64,000 bases of DNA from DAOUJI01 sp965219565 (GTDB lineage: Bacteria > Chloroflexota > Dehalococcoidia > Lucifugimonadales > JAGWBF01). The DNA is taken from contig OZ244780.1 of assembly GCA_965219565.1 (NCBI GenBank), positions 2,728,001-2,792,000 of the forward strand. The letters run 5' to 3'. Shown here in pieces: positions 43,746-53,030 of this stretch. The translations under genes and the position numbers were made by a program. Each line of letters opens with the position of its first letter. Position 1 is the stretch's first letter. The notes below the pieces were generated by a model, which was given only the letters and a program-made list of their open reading frames with translations, was not told where the DNA came from and did not search any database.

Positions 43746-44942
43746 TCACCGGAACAGAGAGCCCTGCCCGCTGTCGCTCAAGCGTCCTATAACTCGTATC
43801 GCGGGACCAACCGCATCGCCCGATTCAGGTTCCGACTCCCAAATCTCAACGAGCCTAAGAACTTTTTGCCTAGCACGACGCAAACACTTTGCAGTCACAA
43901 AAGAATTCCACAGTGGTCGAACTATGTCATCCATCAACCCTTCGGGCACAACAATATCGTACGAAGAGCCAGCAGCGTCAACCAGCTTGATACGGTTACG
44001 ATTCCGGTTACCGGTCGCAGCGTCCGCATAGCGTAACGTACCACTAACTTCAACCAAAGGCTGTTCTTCCATTCCATCGACGCCATCCGAGACTCGAAGA
44101 TGAGATGCAGGAGTGGTCACGCCCACGGCTCGAACATCACTACCGCTGAGTGTCGTGAAGCTAACCTGACGAATTCTGTCCCCATCAGGGGCCAAATTCT
44201 TTGCCAAGCCCCAAAAATTCCTCAAATATGCCTCTTCTGGAATCCGGTCCCGTATTTCACTCATTTGAGATCGGTTTACAAGGTCAATAAGATCCATGAA
44301 TTCTTGAATTACATCAGGAGCCCCAAAGAATCCTGGCAAAGTGGGTTGAATAGCTGGTTGCCCAAGCCTCAGCGAAACACCAAAGCTGCCTGACCTCGGC
44401 TGCGATGCGAAAACGCGATAGCTGTTGTGTATATCCCTCGGGATACGCCCGCTATACGGATTGTGTGATTTCCGTTGCACAATCCGGTAAACCAAGGATT
44501 GAAAGCTGTTCATCCTAGAAACAATTTCCGACAATGACGCTACACCCGCAGCTACCGCACGGCCTGCCAAGTTTAACTGAACCTCACTATCACTCAGGAC
44601 CATCCCTTGAGGCTCGAGGTGTCTGTAAAAGTTGACTCGCTCCAGTAAGTCTCTCAACTCTTCAGCTACATCCAAGTCAGGTTCCCCGGCCAAAGCCCTA
44701 CTAGCCAGCTGTTCGGCGAGTCGAGGATTATTGCAGTCCAACGCCAGCCAACCAGCACTTCGATGCAGTACAGCCCAAGCCAACCCGTCGGACTCGGTTA
44801 ACCCCTTAATTGCGTCAAGTTCTAAACCTAGTGCTTCCTCAAACAGCTTCGACGCACCATCAACATTCCCCCGGCGGCGTTCCCTTTCAGCAAAAAAGGC
44901 GGCATCCATCGCTCTCGTATGGGAATCTCTAACTGAGTTCAT
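43746..44942 (-). CDS. Uncharacterised 398-residue cassette protein with TPR-like N-terminus
   Basis: 398-residue soluble protein. Residues 8-100 are helical, with repeated Ala/Leu/Glu patterns like a TPR-type bundle (AMDAAFFAERERRRGNVDGA). Residues about 125-200 include LNLAGRAVAAGVASLSEIVS, then RIVQRKSHNPYSGRIPRDIH and SFGVSLRLG. I recall an uncharacterised family, common in cyanobacteria, with the same order, often beside a protein like its upstream partner. The gene pair overlaps as ATGA. GC content is below the neighbours. It may be a defence or regulatory effector; nothing in the sequence proves this. Confidence 0.75.
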   Translation of the reverse strand: MNSVRDSHTRAMDAAFFAERERRRGNVDGASKLFEEALGLELDAIKGLTESDGLAWAVLHRSAGWLALDCNNPRLAEQLASRALAGEPDLDVAEELRDLLERVNFYRHLEPQGMVLSDSEVQLNLAGRAVAAGVASLSEIVSRMNSFQSLVYRIVQRKSHNPYSGRIPRDIHNSYRVFASQPRSGSFGVSLRLGQPAIQPTLPGFFGAPDVIQEFMDLIDLVNRSQMSEIRDRIPEEAYLRNFWGLAKNLAPDGDRIRQVSFTTLSGSDVRAVGVTTPASHLRVSDGVDGMEEQPLVEVSGTLRYADAATGNRNRNRIKLVDAAGSSYDIVVPEGLMDDIVRPLWNSFVTAKCLRRARQKVLRLVEIWESEPESGDAVGPAIRVIGRLSDSGQGSLFR

Positions 44943-45526
44943 TTCCGCGTCACCTCGGCAAGAGGTTCGCCAAATTCCACTACGGTGACGTAAGCGGGAA
45001 TACCGGAGTCATCAGAACGACTAACTTGCTTAAGCTTAAGCTCAGTCCTCCCCTTCACATCACTGTCGCTTCCTCGTAAAATCCCAGATACCTCGAACCT
45101 TGCTCTAACGACGAGGCTATTATCACCAAGCACAGGAGCCCATTCCGCCGTTACCGTCTTCTCGACCTCCGATATATCCACTACGTTGGAGTCTCCGAGC
45201 AGGTAGTCGAACCCGGTTCCCTTCCTAGACCGTAAGAGAACCACGTAGCCAATCCCCCATCGCGCAAGCAGCGTTGCGACGCCCTCGGCAGCTTCCTCTG
45301 TGGCTTCCTGGACGTCGTTCCATCCCCTTCGAGCTTGGATAGTCGCGGGAGTCCAGATCAGATTAACACGGCCGCTGACCCAGCCGCGGACGACCAGGGA
45401 CACACCCCTGGTGTGTCCCTGGCTGCCCAAGCAAACAGCACTCGATTCGGCCATTGCATTGCCGATTGCCGACGTGATGCCGGGCATGTCTCCAGCACAC
45501 AAGTCGTTCAGATTAAGCACGATCAT
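44939..45526 (-). CDS. Uncharacterised 195-residue cassette protein, possible nuclease fold
   Basis: 195-residue protein. The central GVATLLARWGIGYVVLLRSR is followed by KGTGFDYLLGD and later ARFEVSGILRG. An order of GTGxD...ExxG resembles a PD-(D/E)xK-type nuclease core, where an Asp in a hairpin is followed by ExK on the next strand. Here the expected Lys is Ser (EVSG), so if the fold is right, catalysis is altered or lost. This is an inference from pattern only. It is co-translated with the downstream 398-residue gene (ATGA overlap). Confidence 0.7.
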   Translation of the reverse strand: MIVLNLNDLCAGDMPGITSAIGNAMAESSAVCLGSQGHTRGVSLVVRGWVSGRVNLIWTPATIQARRGWNDVQEATEEAAEGVATLLARWGIGYVVLLRSRKGTGFDYLLGDSNVVDISEVEKTVTAEWAPVLGDNSLVVRARFEVSGILRGSDSDVKGRTELKLKQVSRSDDSGIPAYVTVVEFGEPLAEVTRK

Positions 45527-45654
45527 CTACGAGTATACCTGCACTGAGGCCAAGATTTGGCTTTGCACCGAAAGTCCGCCTTGAATCAACGGCACTTTTT
45601 TCAACTCGCTTGCTACCGTGGCATTAGTTAGGTGGCTAGTCCTGCGAGATACAG

Positions 45655-45885
45655 TTAGGGCTTTGCTTTAGGGGTTGGGGTGATTGTAGCGCTTACTAGC
45701 TGTTCCCCGATTACGTCGTTTAACCATGTAGAAACCCCTTCCCAAGACAAACGGAAAGGAGTCGATCTATTATCCTCTGGGGTAGTAGCATTACCTACCA
45801 GCGGTAACCGTGAAACGCTACCTTTGCCAGAAGCTTCAGTACCAACCAAGTCGTTATCTTGACGTGGTGGGCATTTGGATTTCAA
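45655..45885 (-). CDS. Doubtful short ORF upstream of the two-gene cassette
   Basis: 76 residues (MKSKCPPRQDNDLVGTEASG start, TITPTPKAKP end) in the same direction as the two cassette genes, 128 bp before them. There is no clear ribosome binding site and the product has no recognisable domain. It could be a small accessory gene of the cassette or a chance frame. The rest of the stretch 45527-46079 shows nothing. Confidence 0.25.
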   Translation of the reverse strand: MKSKCPPRQDNDLVGTEASGKGSVSRLPLVGNATTPEDNRSTPFRLSWEGVSTWLNDVIGEQLVSATITPTPKAKP

Positions 45886-46079
45886 AAGGATATTATCTGG
45901 CTGCTGCTTGCGCTGTCAATCGCGGGACGTGCAAGTGGTCGGAATCAAGGCACCGATCGCCTTGCTAGCGGCTCTATTCTGTTGGTTTCGTTTAGATTGA
46001 TGAGGAGCAAGTCATCCCTGCTGCTAGCGCAGGCAGTTTCCAACTACGCGACCCTTCGGACCGTCCAGCACATTCACGC

Positions 46080-46376
46080 GAGGAGTTGGACAATCTGCGC
46101 AGAGAGCTGGACAGCCGGGGCAGGAACCTGGACGAAATGGACATAGCCATGTACGGAGGGATTCGAATCGGAGACCCCCATCCCGGGGACGTGGCCGTCA
46201 TCGCTTCTGGAAGCAAGGACAAAATCATAGACGACCTGATGGCCTACCAGCGGGCAGGACTGAAACACCTGGCCGCCGTCCCCACCAGCGGAGACCCAAC
46301 CAAGGAAAGCCCCCAGAGGCTCCTGGACAACATGCAGTATGTGGCCGAGGAGATCATGCCGGCGGTGTCCGGGTAG
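46080..46376 (+). pseudogene. Duplicated 3' end of the LLM oxidoreductase gene
   Basis: The frame from about 46086 reads DNLRRELDSRGRNLDEMDIA and continues to EEIMPAVSG, with only about two amino-acid differences from the last 97 codons of the gene at 42597-43544. At the DNA level there are roughly a dozen mismatches over 295 bases. No 5' part of the gene precedes it. Together the two copies form a direct repeat bracketing the two-gene cassette, and this one is the orphan end. Confidence 0.9.
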
Positions 46377-46383
46377 CTGTGCC

Positions 46384-46470
46384 CCTCACTCCAACCCTCT
46401 CCCGTCAAGGGCGAGGGGGCATATCTGAACTTTGCCTTCTCCCCTGGCGGGAGAAGGTTAGGGTGAGGGG
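46384..46470. repeat. GC-rich palindromic repeat, single pair
   Basis: CCCCTCACTCCAACCCTCTC is followed by CCGTCAAGGGCGAGGGGG, and a second hairpin reads CCTTCTCCCCTGGCGGGAGA and on to GGTTAGGGTGAGGGG. Same family as the arrays in the ABC genes. It lies between the duplicated LLM fragment and the NHL-repeat gene. Confidence 0.75.
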
Positions 46471-46485
46471 GAAAACGGCCGGGAC

Positions 46486-47559
46486 CTAAAGGTTGAACTG
46501 GGCCTCTAGCCAGTCCTTTTCTTTGACGTAGACCTGCATCCGACTGCGCAACGACTCCAGGATGATGATGCGCCCCTGTCCGTCCACCTTGACCGCCGTG
46601 GGCCGTGCCAGGGTCCGCTCCATAGCAAGGTCGGTGCGGCGTCGAGCCTTGGCCACGTCCGGGTTGGCGTCCACCTGGGCCTGGTGGGACGGGGAGAGGC
46701 GGTCAGCGTCCCCATAGAATGAGGTGATGAATCCGCCGTCCGGGTTGTAGACGTTGACCCGGTTGTTGCCCCAGTCCGTTACGTACACGTCCCCTTCATC
46801 GTCAACCGCAACGCTGGTCGGGCGCTCTATCTGGCCATCGGCCGAACCAGTGCAGCCAAAGGTGAGCAGGTGTTGACCGTCCGGGGAGAACTTCTGCACC
46901 CGGTCGTTTCCCCAGTCTGCTACGTAGACATTCCTGTCGGCGTCGACCGCGATGCCCCACGGCAGATTCAGATGCCCTTCTTCCGATCCGTGGCTGCCGA
47001 ACTTGCGGAGGAACTGGCCGTCTTTGGCGAACACTTGAATTCGGTGGTTGTGGCTGTCCGACACGTACAGGTTGTCGTCGCAGTCGAAAGCCAGACCCGA
47101 CGGGCCGTTGAACTGGCCGTCTTCGTTGAGGCCTCCGTTCAGCTTGGCCAGATACAGGTTGAAATCCAAGTCTGACGCCGAGTATGGCTCCTGCTCCACA
47201 GGTTCCCTATCGGGCCAGAAGCCCTGGCCGGTCCCGTCCTTGTCGTACACGAAAATCTTGTTCACGTAGTCGTCGGACACGTAAACGTTCTCCTCGCTGT
47301 CAAGAGCGACCGAGGTGGGAAAGGGCAGCCCCGCCCCATAGCTGAAGTCCCGATCTTCCCACAGGAACTCGTGGTCGATGGTGCATTTGGTCACGCCGGT
47401 GCTTGGCTGGTACTCATGTCCCTTGTTAAGCACGTAAAGCGAACCGTCCTGGCTTATGGCGAAGTCGGCCCCGGCGCTGAACGCCCTGCCGCCGCCGATT
47501 CCTTTGCCCAGGCACTGATCGAAATTGTAGACTCTTCCCTGCGCGTACTTAGTTAGCAT
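46486..47559 (-). CDS. NHL-repeat beta-propeller protein
   Basis: 357-residue protein of six NHL-type blades: SVALDSEENVYVSDDYVNKI, then GLAFDCDDNLYVSDSHNHRI, GIAVDADRNVYVADWGNDRV and SVAVDDEGDVYVTDWGNNRV, plus more degenerate first and last blades. It has no signal peptide. NHL propellers are protein- or ligand-binding scaffolds, and some act as lyases. Ribosome binding site GGGAGG. It sits downstream of the DUF1800 gene in the same direction. Confidence 0.92.
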   Translation of the reverse strand: MLTKYAQGRVYNFDQCLGKGIGGGRAFSAGADFAISQDGSLYVLNKGHEYQPSTGVTKCTIDHEFLWEDRDFSYGAGLPFPTSVALDSEENVYVSDDYVNKIFVYDKDGTGQGFWPDREPVEQEPYSASDLDFNLYLAKLNGGLNEDGQFNGPSGLAFDCDDNLYVSDSHNHRIQVFAKDGQFLRKFGSHGSEEGHLNLPWGIAVDADRNVYVADWGNDRVQKFSPDGQHLLTFGCTGSADGQIERPTSVAVDDEGDVYVTDWGNNRVNVYNPDGGFITSFYGDADRLSPSHQAQVDANPDVAKARRRTDLAMERTLARPTAVKVDGQGRIIILESLRSRMQVYVKEKDWLEAQFNL

Positions 47560-47606
47560 GACGCCTCCCTTCTGAGGGTCCTTTCATCATCGGGCAACGG
47601 CACTGG

Positions 47607-49019
47607 TCAACAGAACTGGAACTCCCTGGACGACGCTATGAGGGCCAGAAGGTCGGCCACTCGCCGTTGGGAAGTCGCAACCTGCTCGTCGGTGTCCCAG
47701 GTCACGTCTCCCCCCTGCTGGGCCAACACCATCAACTCCTCCCGGGTTGCGTCGGTGACCTCCACAGGACCCATGAAGTCCAGGGCGGCGGCGATCATCT
47801 CCGACGGCGTCAGGGTCCCCATAGACTGGACACGACCAATGATGGAGCGCACCCCGGGCATTCGCAAGTCGGAAAGACGGTCGGCGGAGAAGTTGATGCG
47901 CCTTACCAGAGAGCCGCTGTCTATCCACTCAGGCCCGTAGTGCCAGCCCTCGACGCTGGGCGGGTCGAGCAAGGCTTGGCCCTGGTAGTTGGTCTCCTCT
48001 ACTAGAGCTTGCAAGCCGGGCCTGGGAAAGCCTCGGAAATCTCCCACCAGCCTGCAGATGCCGCTCACCACCTCCGCAGGGCTCTTCACCCTCTGGTAGC
48101 GGGCCTCTTTGAAGAAGTCGGAATTGAAGATAGTCCTCAATGTTTCCTTTAGCTCGTAGCCGGAGTTGGTGAAAGCGTCGGCGATTATGTTGATGGCCAC
48201 CGCATCCCTCGGGGGAGTGTGCAGCCACGCCGGGACCTGCACCTCGTCGGCAACGAAGAAGTTGTAGAGGTGCCGGGCTATGAAGCGGGACGTCGCGGGC
48301 TGACGGACGATGATGTCTATCACGTCCTCGCCGTTGAAACGACCGGTGTGGCCCAGGAAATGCTTCTCGCCGTCATCGTGGTCTTCAGCGTTGTACTGGA
48401 ACCTCCACAAGACGTGGCGCCCCATTGGGAACCTGGGAGGCTTGTGGGCCATGGTCCAGCCAGTGAAAGCCCGGGCGCATTCGAAGACATCCTGCTCCGT
48501 GTAGTTGCCTTGGCCCATGGAGAACAGCTCCAGCAGCTCCCTGCCCCAGTTCTCGTTGGGGAGGTCCTTGTGGTTGTAGTTGTTGTCCAGCCAGAAAATC
48601 ATCGCCGGGTCTTTGGCCAGCTCAACCAGCAGGTCCCGGAAGTTGCCGAGGCCGTTGGTCCGGAAGGTCTCGATCTGACGCAGTTCGTCGGGCGTGCTGT
48701 CAACTTTGGCGTATCCGGTGGCGAAGATGGTGTGCCACAGCAGAGTCATCTTCTCTTCCAGCTGCCGTGGGCTGTTTATGAAGTGGTAGACGAGGTGAGA
48801 CCTTCCCTGAGGGATGGGGTTGGAACTCTCCAGGGTGGGGTAATACCGGAAGAAGTAGTCGATGCTCATCTTGGGTATCCCGTGACCGTCCGGGTCAACC
48901 AGCTCATCGACCACGTTTTCGTAGCCCTTTCCCACCAGAGCTTCCAGTTCGTCCCGGGTCGCGCCGAATCCCGCTCGACGCATAAGATGGGCCATCAGAG
49001 CAATGTCTTCGTCGCCCAT
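47607..49019 (-). CDS. DUF1800 family protein
   Basis: 470-residue protein of the DUF1800 family. LMRRAGFGATRDELEALVGK at the N-terminus, then PRQLEEKMTLLWHTIFATGY, NENWGRELLELFSMGQGNYT and FLGHTGRFNGEDVIDIIVRQ, are the hallmarks. The function is unknown; in many bacteria a DUF1501 gene accompanies it, but here an NHL propeller follows instead. There is no signal peptide. Ribosome binding site GGGAGGG. Confidence 0.92.
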   Translation of the reverse strand: MGDEDIALMAHLMRRAGFGATRDELEALVGKGYENVVDELVDPDGHGIPKMSIDYFFRYYPTLESSNPIPQGRSHLVYHFINSPRQLEEKMTLLWHTIFATGYAKVDSTPDELRQIETFRTNGLGNFRDLLVELAKDPAMIFWLDNNYNHKDLPNENWGRELLELFSMGQGNYTEQDVFECARAFTGWTMAHKPPRFPMGRHVLWRFQYNAEDHDDGEKHFLGHTGRFNGEDVIDIIVRQPATSRFIARHLYNFFVADEVQVPAWLHTPPRDAVAINIIADAFTNSGYELKETLRTIFNSDFFKEARYQRVKSPAEVVSGICRLVGDFRGFPRPGLQALVEETNYQGQALLDPPSVEGWHYGPEWIDSGSLVRRINFSADRLSDLRMPGVRSIIGRVQSMGTLTPSEMIAAALDFMGPVEVTDATREELMVLAQQGGDVTWDTDEQVATSQRRVADLLALIASSREFQFC

Positions 49020-49196
49020 TTCGCCCTCCCTGCCTTGATTTTTCCCGATGCCATTAGTTTAGTGGCTGTCCGAAATAAAGTCCATACGGAAAACACCGCC
49101 ATCGGTTTTCTGGGCATCCTTTCCGGCTCGAATTGATTGAAACCAATTGGAAAGTCGACGCGATGCCAACACAGAGGCTCTGTTAGCGGAGATTCA

Positions 49197-50447
49197 TCAT
49201 GCCGTCCGGCTGACGCTCGCCGCACCCGCCGTTTTCAGCAGAGCTTCAGGTCCCTTGATCACGCCTGCCTGGTGCAGCCTTGCGATCTCTTCAGGGCCGT
49301 AGCCCAACCCGGCCAGAGTTTCGTCGGTGTGCTCCCCCAGCAGCGGCACGGGTCTGCACAGCCTTTCCTCTAAAGGGTGAGACGACAAACTGAATGGAGG
49401 CGTGACCATCTTGACCTTGCCGACGTGTGGGTGGTCCTGCTCCCAGAACATTCCGTTGGCCAGCGTCTGAACGTCCTGAAGCGTCTGATCTCTGGTCACG
49501 ACCGCCTCAACGGGAACCCCCCCCGCTTGCTTGAGCTTGGGGAGCCACTCGTCGAGAGGGCGCGTTCCAAATACGCCGCCTATAAGCTCGCCCAGGTCGG
49601 CGGCGTTGTCGATTCTGGACTGGAAAGTACCAAACCTGGGGTCCGTCGCCGCCTCGGGAAGGTCCAAGGCTTGGCATAACGCCTGGAATTGGCGCTCTTC
49701 CTGGATGACTATGGCCAGATGGCCTCCGTCGGAGCAGCGGTAGCTGCCCGACATGGCCGAAGGGGAGGCGCCGGCCATGGGCGATTCGTCATTCTCTACC
49801 CACACCAGTTGCTGCATCTGCATGGCCAGACCCTGGTGCAGCAGGGAGGCGTCTATCTTCTGGCCTTTGCCGGTCCGTTCACGCTCCCACAAAGCGACCA
49901 TTATGGCGTAGGAGAGGGTCATGCAACCGGATATGTCAGCGTACATGACCACATAGGGTATGGGAGTGCCATCGGGCAGCTTGTTGGTGGACATCACGCC
50001 TGAACGGGCCTGTATGACAATGTCGTAAGCCGGGAGTCGGGCCTCCGGACCCTCATGGCCGAAACCGCTGATGGAAGCGTATACGAGCCGGGGATTTATC
50101 CGGCTGAGAGTTTCGTAGTCCAGCCCCAAACGGGCTTCAGTCCCCGGCCTCATGTTCATGATGTAAACGTCAGACCATTCCACCAGCCGGTGGACTATCT
50201 CCCGACCGCCATCGGCGGAAGCGTCAACGGAAATGCTCCGCTTGTTCCGGTTCAGCCCTAGGAAGCACTTGCCGAGGCCCAATCCCCGCAGGAAGGGCGA
50301 GGCGTATTTGTAGCGCATTCCGTCCCCGCGGAGGGGTTCTACCTTTATAACGTCTGCGCCTTGATCACCCAGGAACATCGCCGCCCCAGGTCCGAAGAAG
50401 ACCTGGGACATGTCGATCACCCTGACTCCCTCAAGAGGCGCCGTCAT
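49197..50447 (-). CDS. CaiB/BaiF family CoA-transferase
   Basis: 416-residue single-domain family III CoA-transferase. It opens LEGVRVIDMSQVFFGPGAAM, with the catalytic Asp in YADISGCMTLSYAIM and the typical TGKGQKIDASLLHQG. It would transfer CoA from an acyl-CoA donor to a carboxylic acid. In contrast to the fused gene at 36837, this one has one domain and would dimerise. The ribosome site before the ATG is weak. Neighbours are an alcohol dehydrogenase upstream and a DUF1800 gene downstream. Confidence 0.93.
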   Translation of the reverse strand: MTAPLEGVRVIDMSQVFFGPGAAMFLGDQGADVIKVEPLRGDGMRYKYASPFLRGLGLGKCFLGLNRNKRSISVDASADGGREIVHRLVEWSDVYIMNMRPGTEARLGLDYETLSRINPRLVYASISGFGHEGPEARLPAYDIVIQARSGVMSTNKLPDGTPIPYVVMYADISGCMTLSYAIMVALWERERTGKGQKIDASLLHQGLAMQMQQLVWVENDESPMAGASPSAMSGSYRCSDGGHLAIVIQEERQFQALCQALDLPEAATDPRFGTFQSRIDNAADLGELIGGVFGTRPLDEWLPKLKQAGGVPVEAVVTRDQTLQDVQTLANGMFWEQDHPHVGKVKMVTPPFSLSSHPLEERLCRPVPLLGEHTDETLAGLGYGPEEIARLHQAGVIKGPEALLKTAGAASVSRTA

Positions 50448-50485
50448 GTTAGATTTCTTCAGACCAATTCCCCTGCGTCACAGTC

Positions 50486-51592
50486 CTAGGGGACCAGCAT
50501 CGCCCTGGATATGGCGGTCTGGCGCTGGTTCCATTCCGCCTGGGGGAACGCTTCGTTGATGTCGGCCAAGGGGAACTTGTGGGACACGATTTTGTGGAAG
50601 GGCACCTTGTCCCGGTTCTTGACCATGTAGTCCAGGATGGCGGCCAGCGTGCTCGGCCTGTACATCAGCGAGCCCATGATGTTTTTGCCCCTGAGGAGCT
50701 TTGACGGGTCGATCGCCGCAGTGGGGCCGGGTATGATGTCGCCTATCTCTACGAAGGTGCCGCCGTTGCTGAGCATGTCGATGCCCTCAACGATGAGGTC
50801 CGGGCGGCCCACCAACTCCATGACGATGTCGGCGCCTCGGCCCCTGGTCAGCTCGAACACCCGCTGCACCCTGGTCTCCGCAGTGTTGTACTCTTCGATG
50901 TTGATGGTCTCGTCGGCGCCGAAGTCCTCGGCCAGCTGAAGGCGGTTTTCCAGCCGGTCAAGCACGATGATACGGTCTGCGCCCATGTCCCGGGCCATTG
51001 CGACGGCGTTGAGGCCGAGTCCGCCCGCCCCCATGATGACCACCTGGTCGCCCTCGTGGGCCCGGGCTCGAATCAAGCCCTGGGTGACCGTACCCATCGC
51101 GCAGTTGACGAAGCCAAGGATGTCGTCGCTCAACTCGTCGGGCACACGGAACGCTGGGTGCCTGGGAGGCAGGTAAATGTAGTCGCCGTAGGTGCCGGTG
51201 AAGTAGGGCCACACATCTCCTTCCGGATACTCCCGGTTGACGCACCAGTTGGTGTCGCCCTTGTTGCACATGTGACAGTGGTAGCAGGGGAAGACGTGGA
51301 CGTGCATGAGACGGTCGCCCTCTTTGATTGGGTCTCCGTTACTGTCGGTGGTCACTCCGGCGCCCATCTTGTAGATGACGCCCGTGCCCTCGTGGCCCAT
51401 GACCCGACCGCCCGGAGGGACGGGAATGTTTATCTGGTCTCCCCTCCAGGTGTGGAGGTCGGAGCCGCAGATGCCCGCCTGGGTAATCTTTAGAATGATG
51501 GCGCCTGGTTCAGGATCAGGAAGGTCGTATTCCCGTATCTCGAAAGGTTCATTGTGCGCGGTGTGAATGACAACTCGTCCTCGATCGGCCAT
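50486..51592 (-). CDS. Zn-dependent alcohol dehydrogenase
   Basis: 368-residue MDR-family dehydrogenase. ITQAGICGSDLHTWRG holds the catalytic Cys and GHEGTGVIYKMG the His-Glu pair. The structural zinc cysteines lie in FPCYHCHMCNKGDTNWC, and the dinucleotide loop is GAGGLGLNAVAMARD. Strong AGGAGG upstream. The CaiB/BaiF gene begins 38 bp after its stop. Substrate unknown; it and the thiolase-like gene on the other strand are probably part of the same catabolic block. Confidence 0.93.
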   Translation of the reverse strand: MADRGRVVIHTAHNEPFEIREYDLPDPEPGAIILKITQAGICGSDLHTWRGDQINIPVPPGGRVMGHEGTGVIYKMGAGVTTDSNGDPIKEGDRLMHVHVFPCYHCHMCNKGDTNWCVNREYPEGDVWPYFTGTYGDYIYLPPRHPAFRVPDELSDDILGFVNCAMGTVTQGLIRARAHEGDQVVIMGAGGLGLNAVAMARDMGADRIIVLDRLENRLQLAEDFGADETINIEEYNTAETRVQRVFELTRGRGADIVMELVGRPDLIVEGIDMLSNGGTFVEIGDIIPGPTAAIDPSKLLRGKNIMGSLMYRPSTLAAILDYMVKNRDKVPFHKIVSHKFPLADINEAFPQAEWNQRQTAISRAMLVP

Positions 51593-51805
51593 TGCTTACC
51601 TCCTAATCAATCGCTTGATTCGTGCGGTAAAGCATTCTACCACAGAGCGGTACGGGTAGGGTCGTGCGCCTTGAGGACTCAGAACAACGGCGCCCGCTTT
51701 AGGAACACTTTATAGTTGCCCACTAGACGCAGCGTCTTGGGCGAGTATACTTACGTTATCAAATTGCCGCCCCTTGGACCGGCTATCCTAGAGCGGAGGT
51801 GAATC

Positions 51806-53002
51806 ATGGCTGCAAACAATCCACGCCAGGCTGTGGTCGTTGGCTTGGGCTTGACGAAGATGACCCGGAGGTACTCCAAACCCGTGACGTCCCTGGCGGT
51901 GGAGGCGGTGCAGTTGGCCCTTGAGGACGCAGGACTGCAGAAGGAGGACCTCGACGGGATGCTCACCCATGGAGGCGTGGGGCCCGAGGGATGGCCCGAC
52001 GCATCCGGCGGAGGCGGCCTGCACAACATGATGGGACTGAAAAACCTGCGCTTATATAGCCAGTGGATTAACCGGGGGTCTGCAGCCGGCCAGAACATGG
52101 TGCTGTCAGCCCATGCCGTCCAGTCGGGAATGGCCGACACAGTGTGCTACGTCTTCGCCGACGCTCCCCTCACCCCGGCCAGCTCGTCAGGCGGCGCCGC
52201 CTACGGAGGGCTGCGTTCGATGTCCGGGCTGCGGGGCTTGCCAGGAGCGTACGGGTTCTTTGGCGCCAACACCCAATACGCACTCGCCGCCCGCCGCCAC
52301 ATGGCCCTCTACGGCACGACCCAAGACCATCTCGGCGCAGTGGCCGTCTCCAACCGCAAGTGGGCCGGATTGAACCCCGACGCCATCTTCAGGGACCCCA
52401 TGACCCTTGATGACTACCACAACTCCCGGTGGGTGGTGGAACCCTTCCACCTCTTCGACTGCTGCATGGTCAACAACGGGGCCATCGCCTTCATCACCAC
52501 CACTGCCGAGCGTGCCAAGGACCTCAAGCAGCCCCCTGCGTACATCCTGGGGATGGGCGAGGGCTATCCCGGCAACCCCAGGCGGAGGGGTTACGAGAAC
52601 GAGGTGCACACCGGAGCAGCTATAGCCAAGGAGAGGGCCTTTCCCATGGCCGGCATTACGGTGGACGACATCGACGTGGTCCAGACCTATGACAACTACA
52701 CCTACACCAGCATCGTAACCCTGGAGGACTACGGCTTTTGCGCCAAGGGCGAGGGCGGCCCGTTTGTGGCAGACGGCAAGCTGGAGCCAGGCGGCTCTCT
52801 GCCCACCAACACCAGCGGCGGCGAGCTTTCAGCCCACTATCTGTGGGGCGCCACTCCCATTTCCGAGGGCGTATTGCAGGCCCGCGGAACCGCAGGCGAG
52901 CGGCAAGTAGCCAAGCATGACGTGGTCATGGCCCTCAGCCAGGGCGGCACACTGGACTTCCACTACTGCCTGATAATGAGCCCTCACGCGTCCGCGCACT
53001 AA
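51806..53002 (+). CDS. Thiolase-like (SCP2-type) protein
   Basis: 398-residue thiolase-superfamily protein. TSLAVEAVQLALEDAGLQKE is the standard N-terminal helix region. The His loop reads NTSGGELSAHYLWGATPI, which retains His, unlike the thiolase-like gene at 35316. The candidate nucleophile lies in DTVCYVFADAPL. GGAGGTG precedes the ATG. No DUF35 partner is adjacent, so it may share the subunit encoded at 34860 or lack one. A role in shortening acyl-CoA chains is inferred. Confidence 0.88.
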   Translation: MAANNPRQAVVVGLGLTKMTRRYSKPVTSLAVEAVQLALEDAGLQKEDLDGMLTHGGVGPEGWPDASGGGGLHNMMGLKNLRLYSQWINRGSAAGQNMVLSAHAVQSGMADTVCYVFADAPLTPASSSGGAAYGGLRSMSGLRGLPGAYGFFGANTQYALAARRHMALYGTTQDHLGAVAVSNRKWAGLNPDAIFRDPMTLDDYHNSRWVVEPFHLFDCCMVNNGAIAFITTTAERAKDLKQPPAYILGMGEGYPGNPRRRGYENEVHTGAAIAKERAFPMAGITVDDIDVVQTYDNYTYTSIVTLEDYGFCAKGEGGPFVADGKLEPGGSLPTNTSGGELSAHYLWGATPISEGVLQARGTAGERQVAKHDVVMALSQGGTLDFHYCLIMSPHASAH

Positions 53003-53030
53003 GAGATTGTCTCGAACCGGCCTCGGTTCC

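Noticed and set aside
45859..46146. A 95-codon open frame on the + strand running into the duplicated LLM fragment
   Set aside because: It reads the fragment in a different frame from the LLM gene, starts without a ribosome site and has no protein-like conservation.
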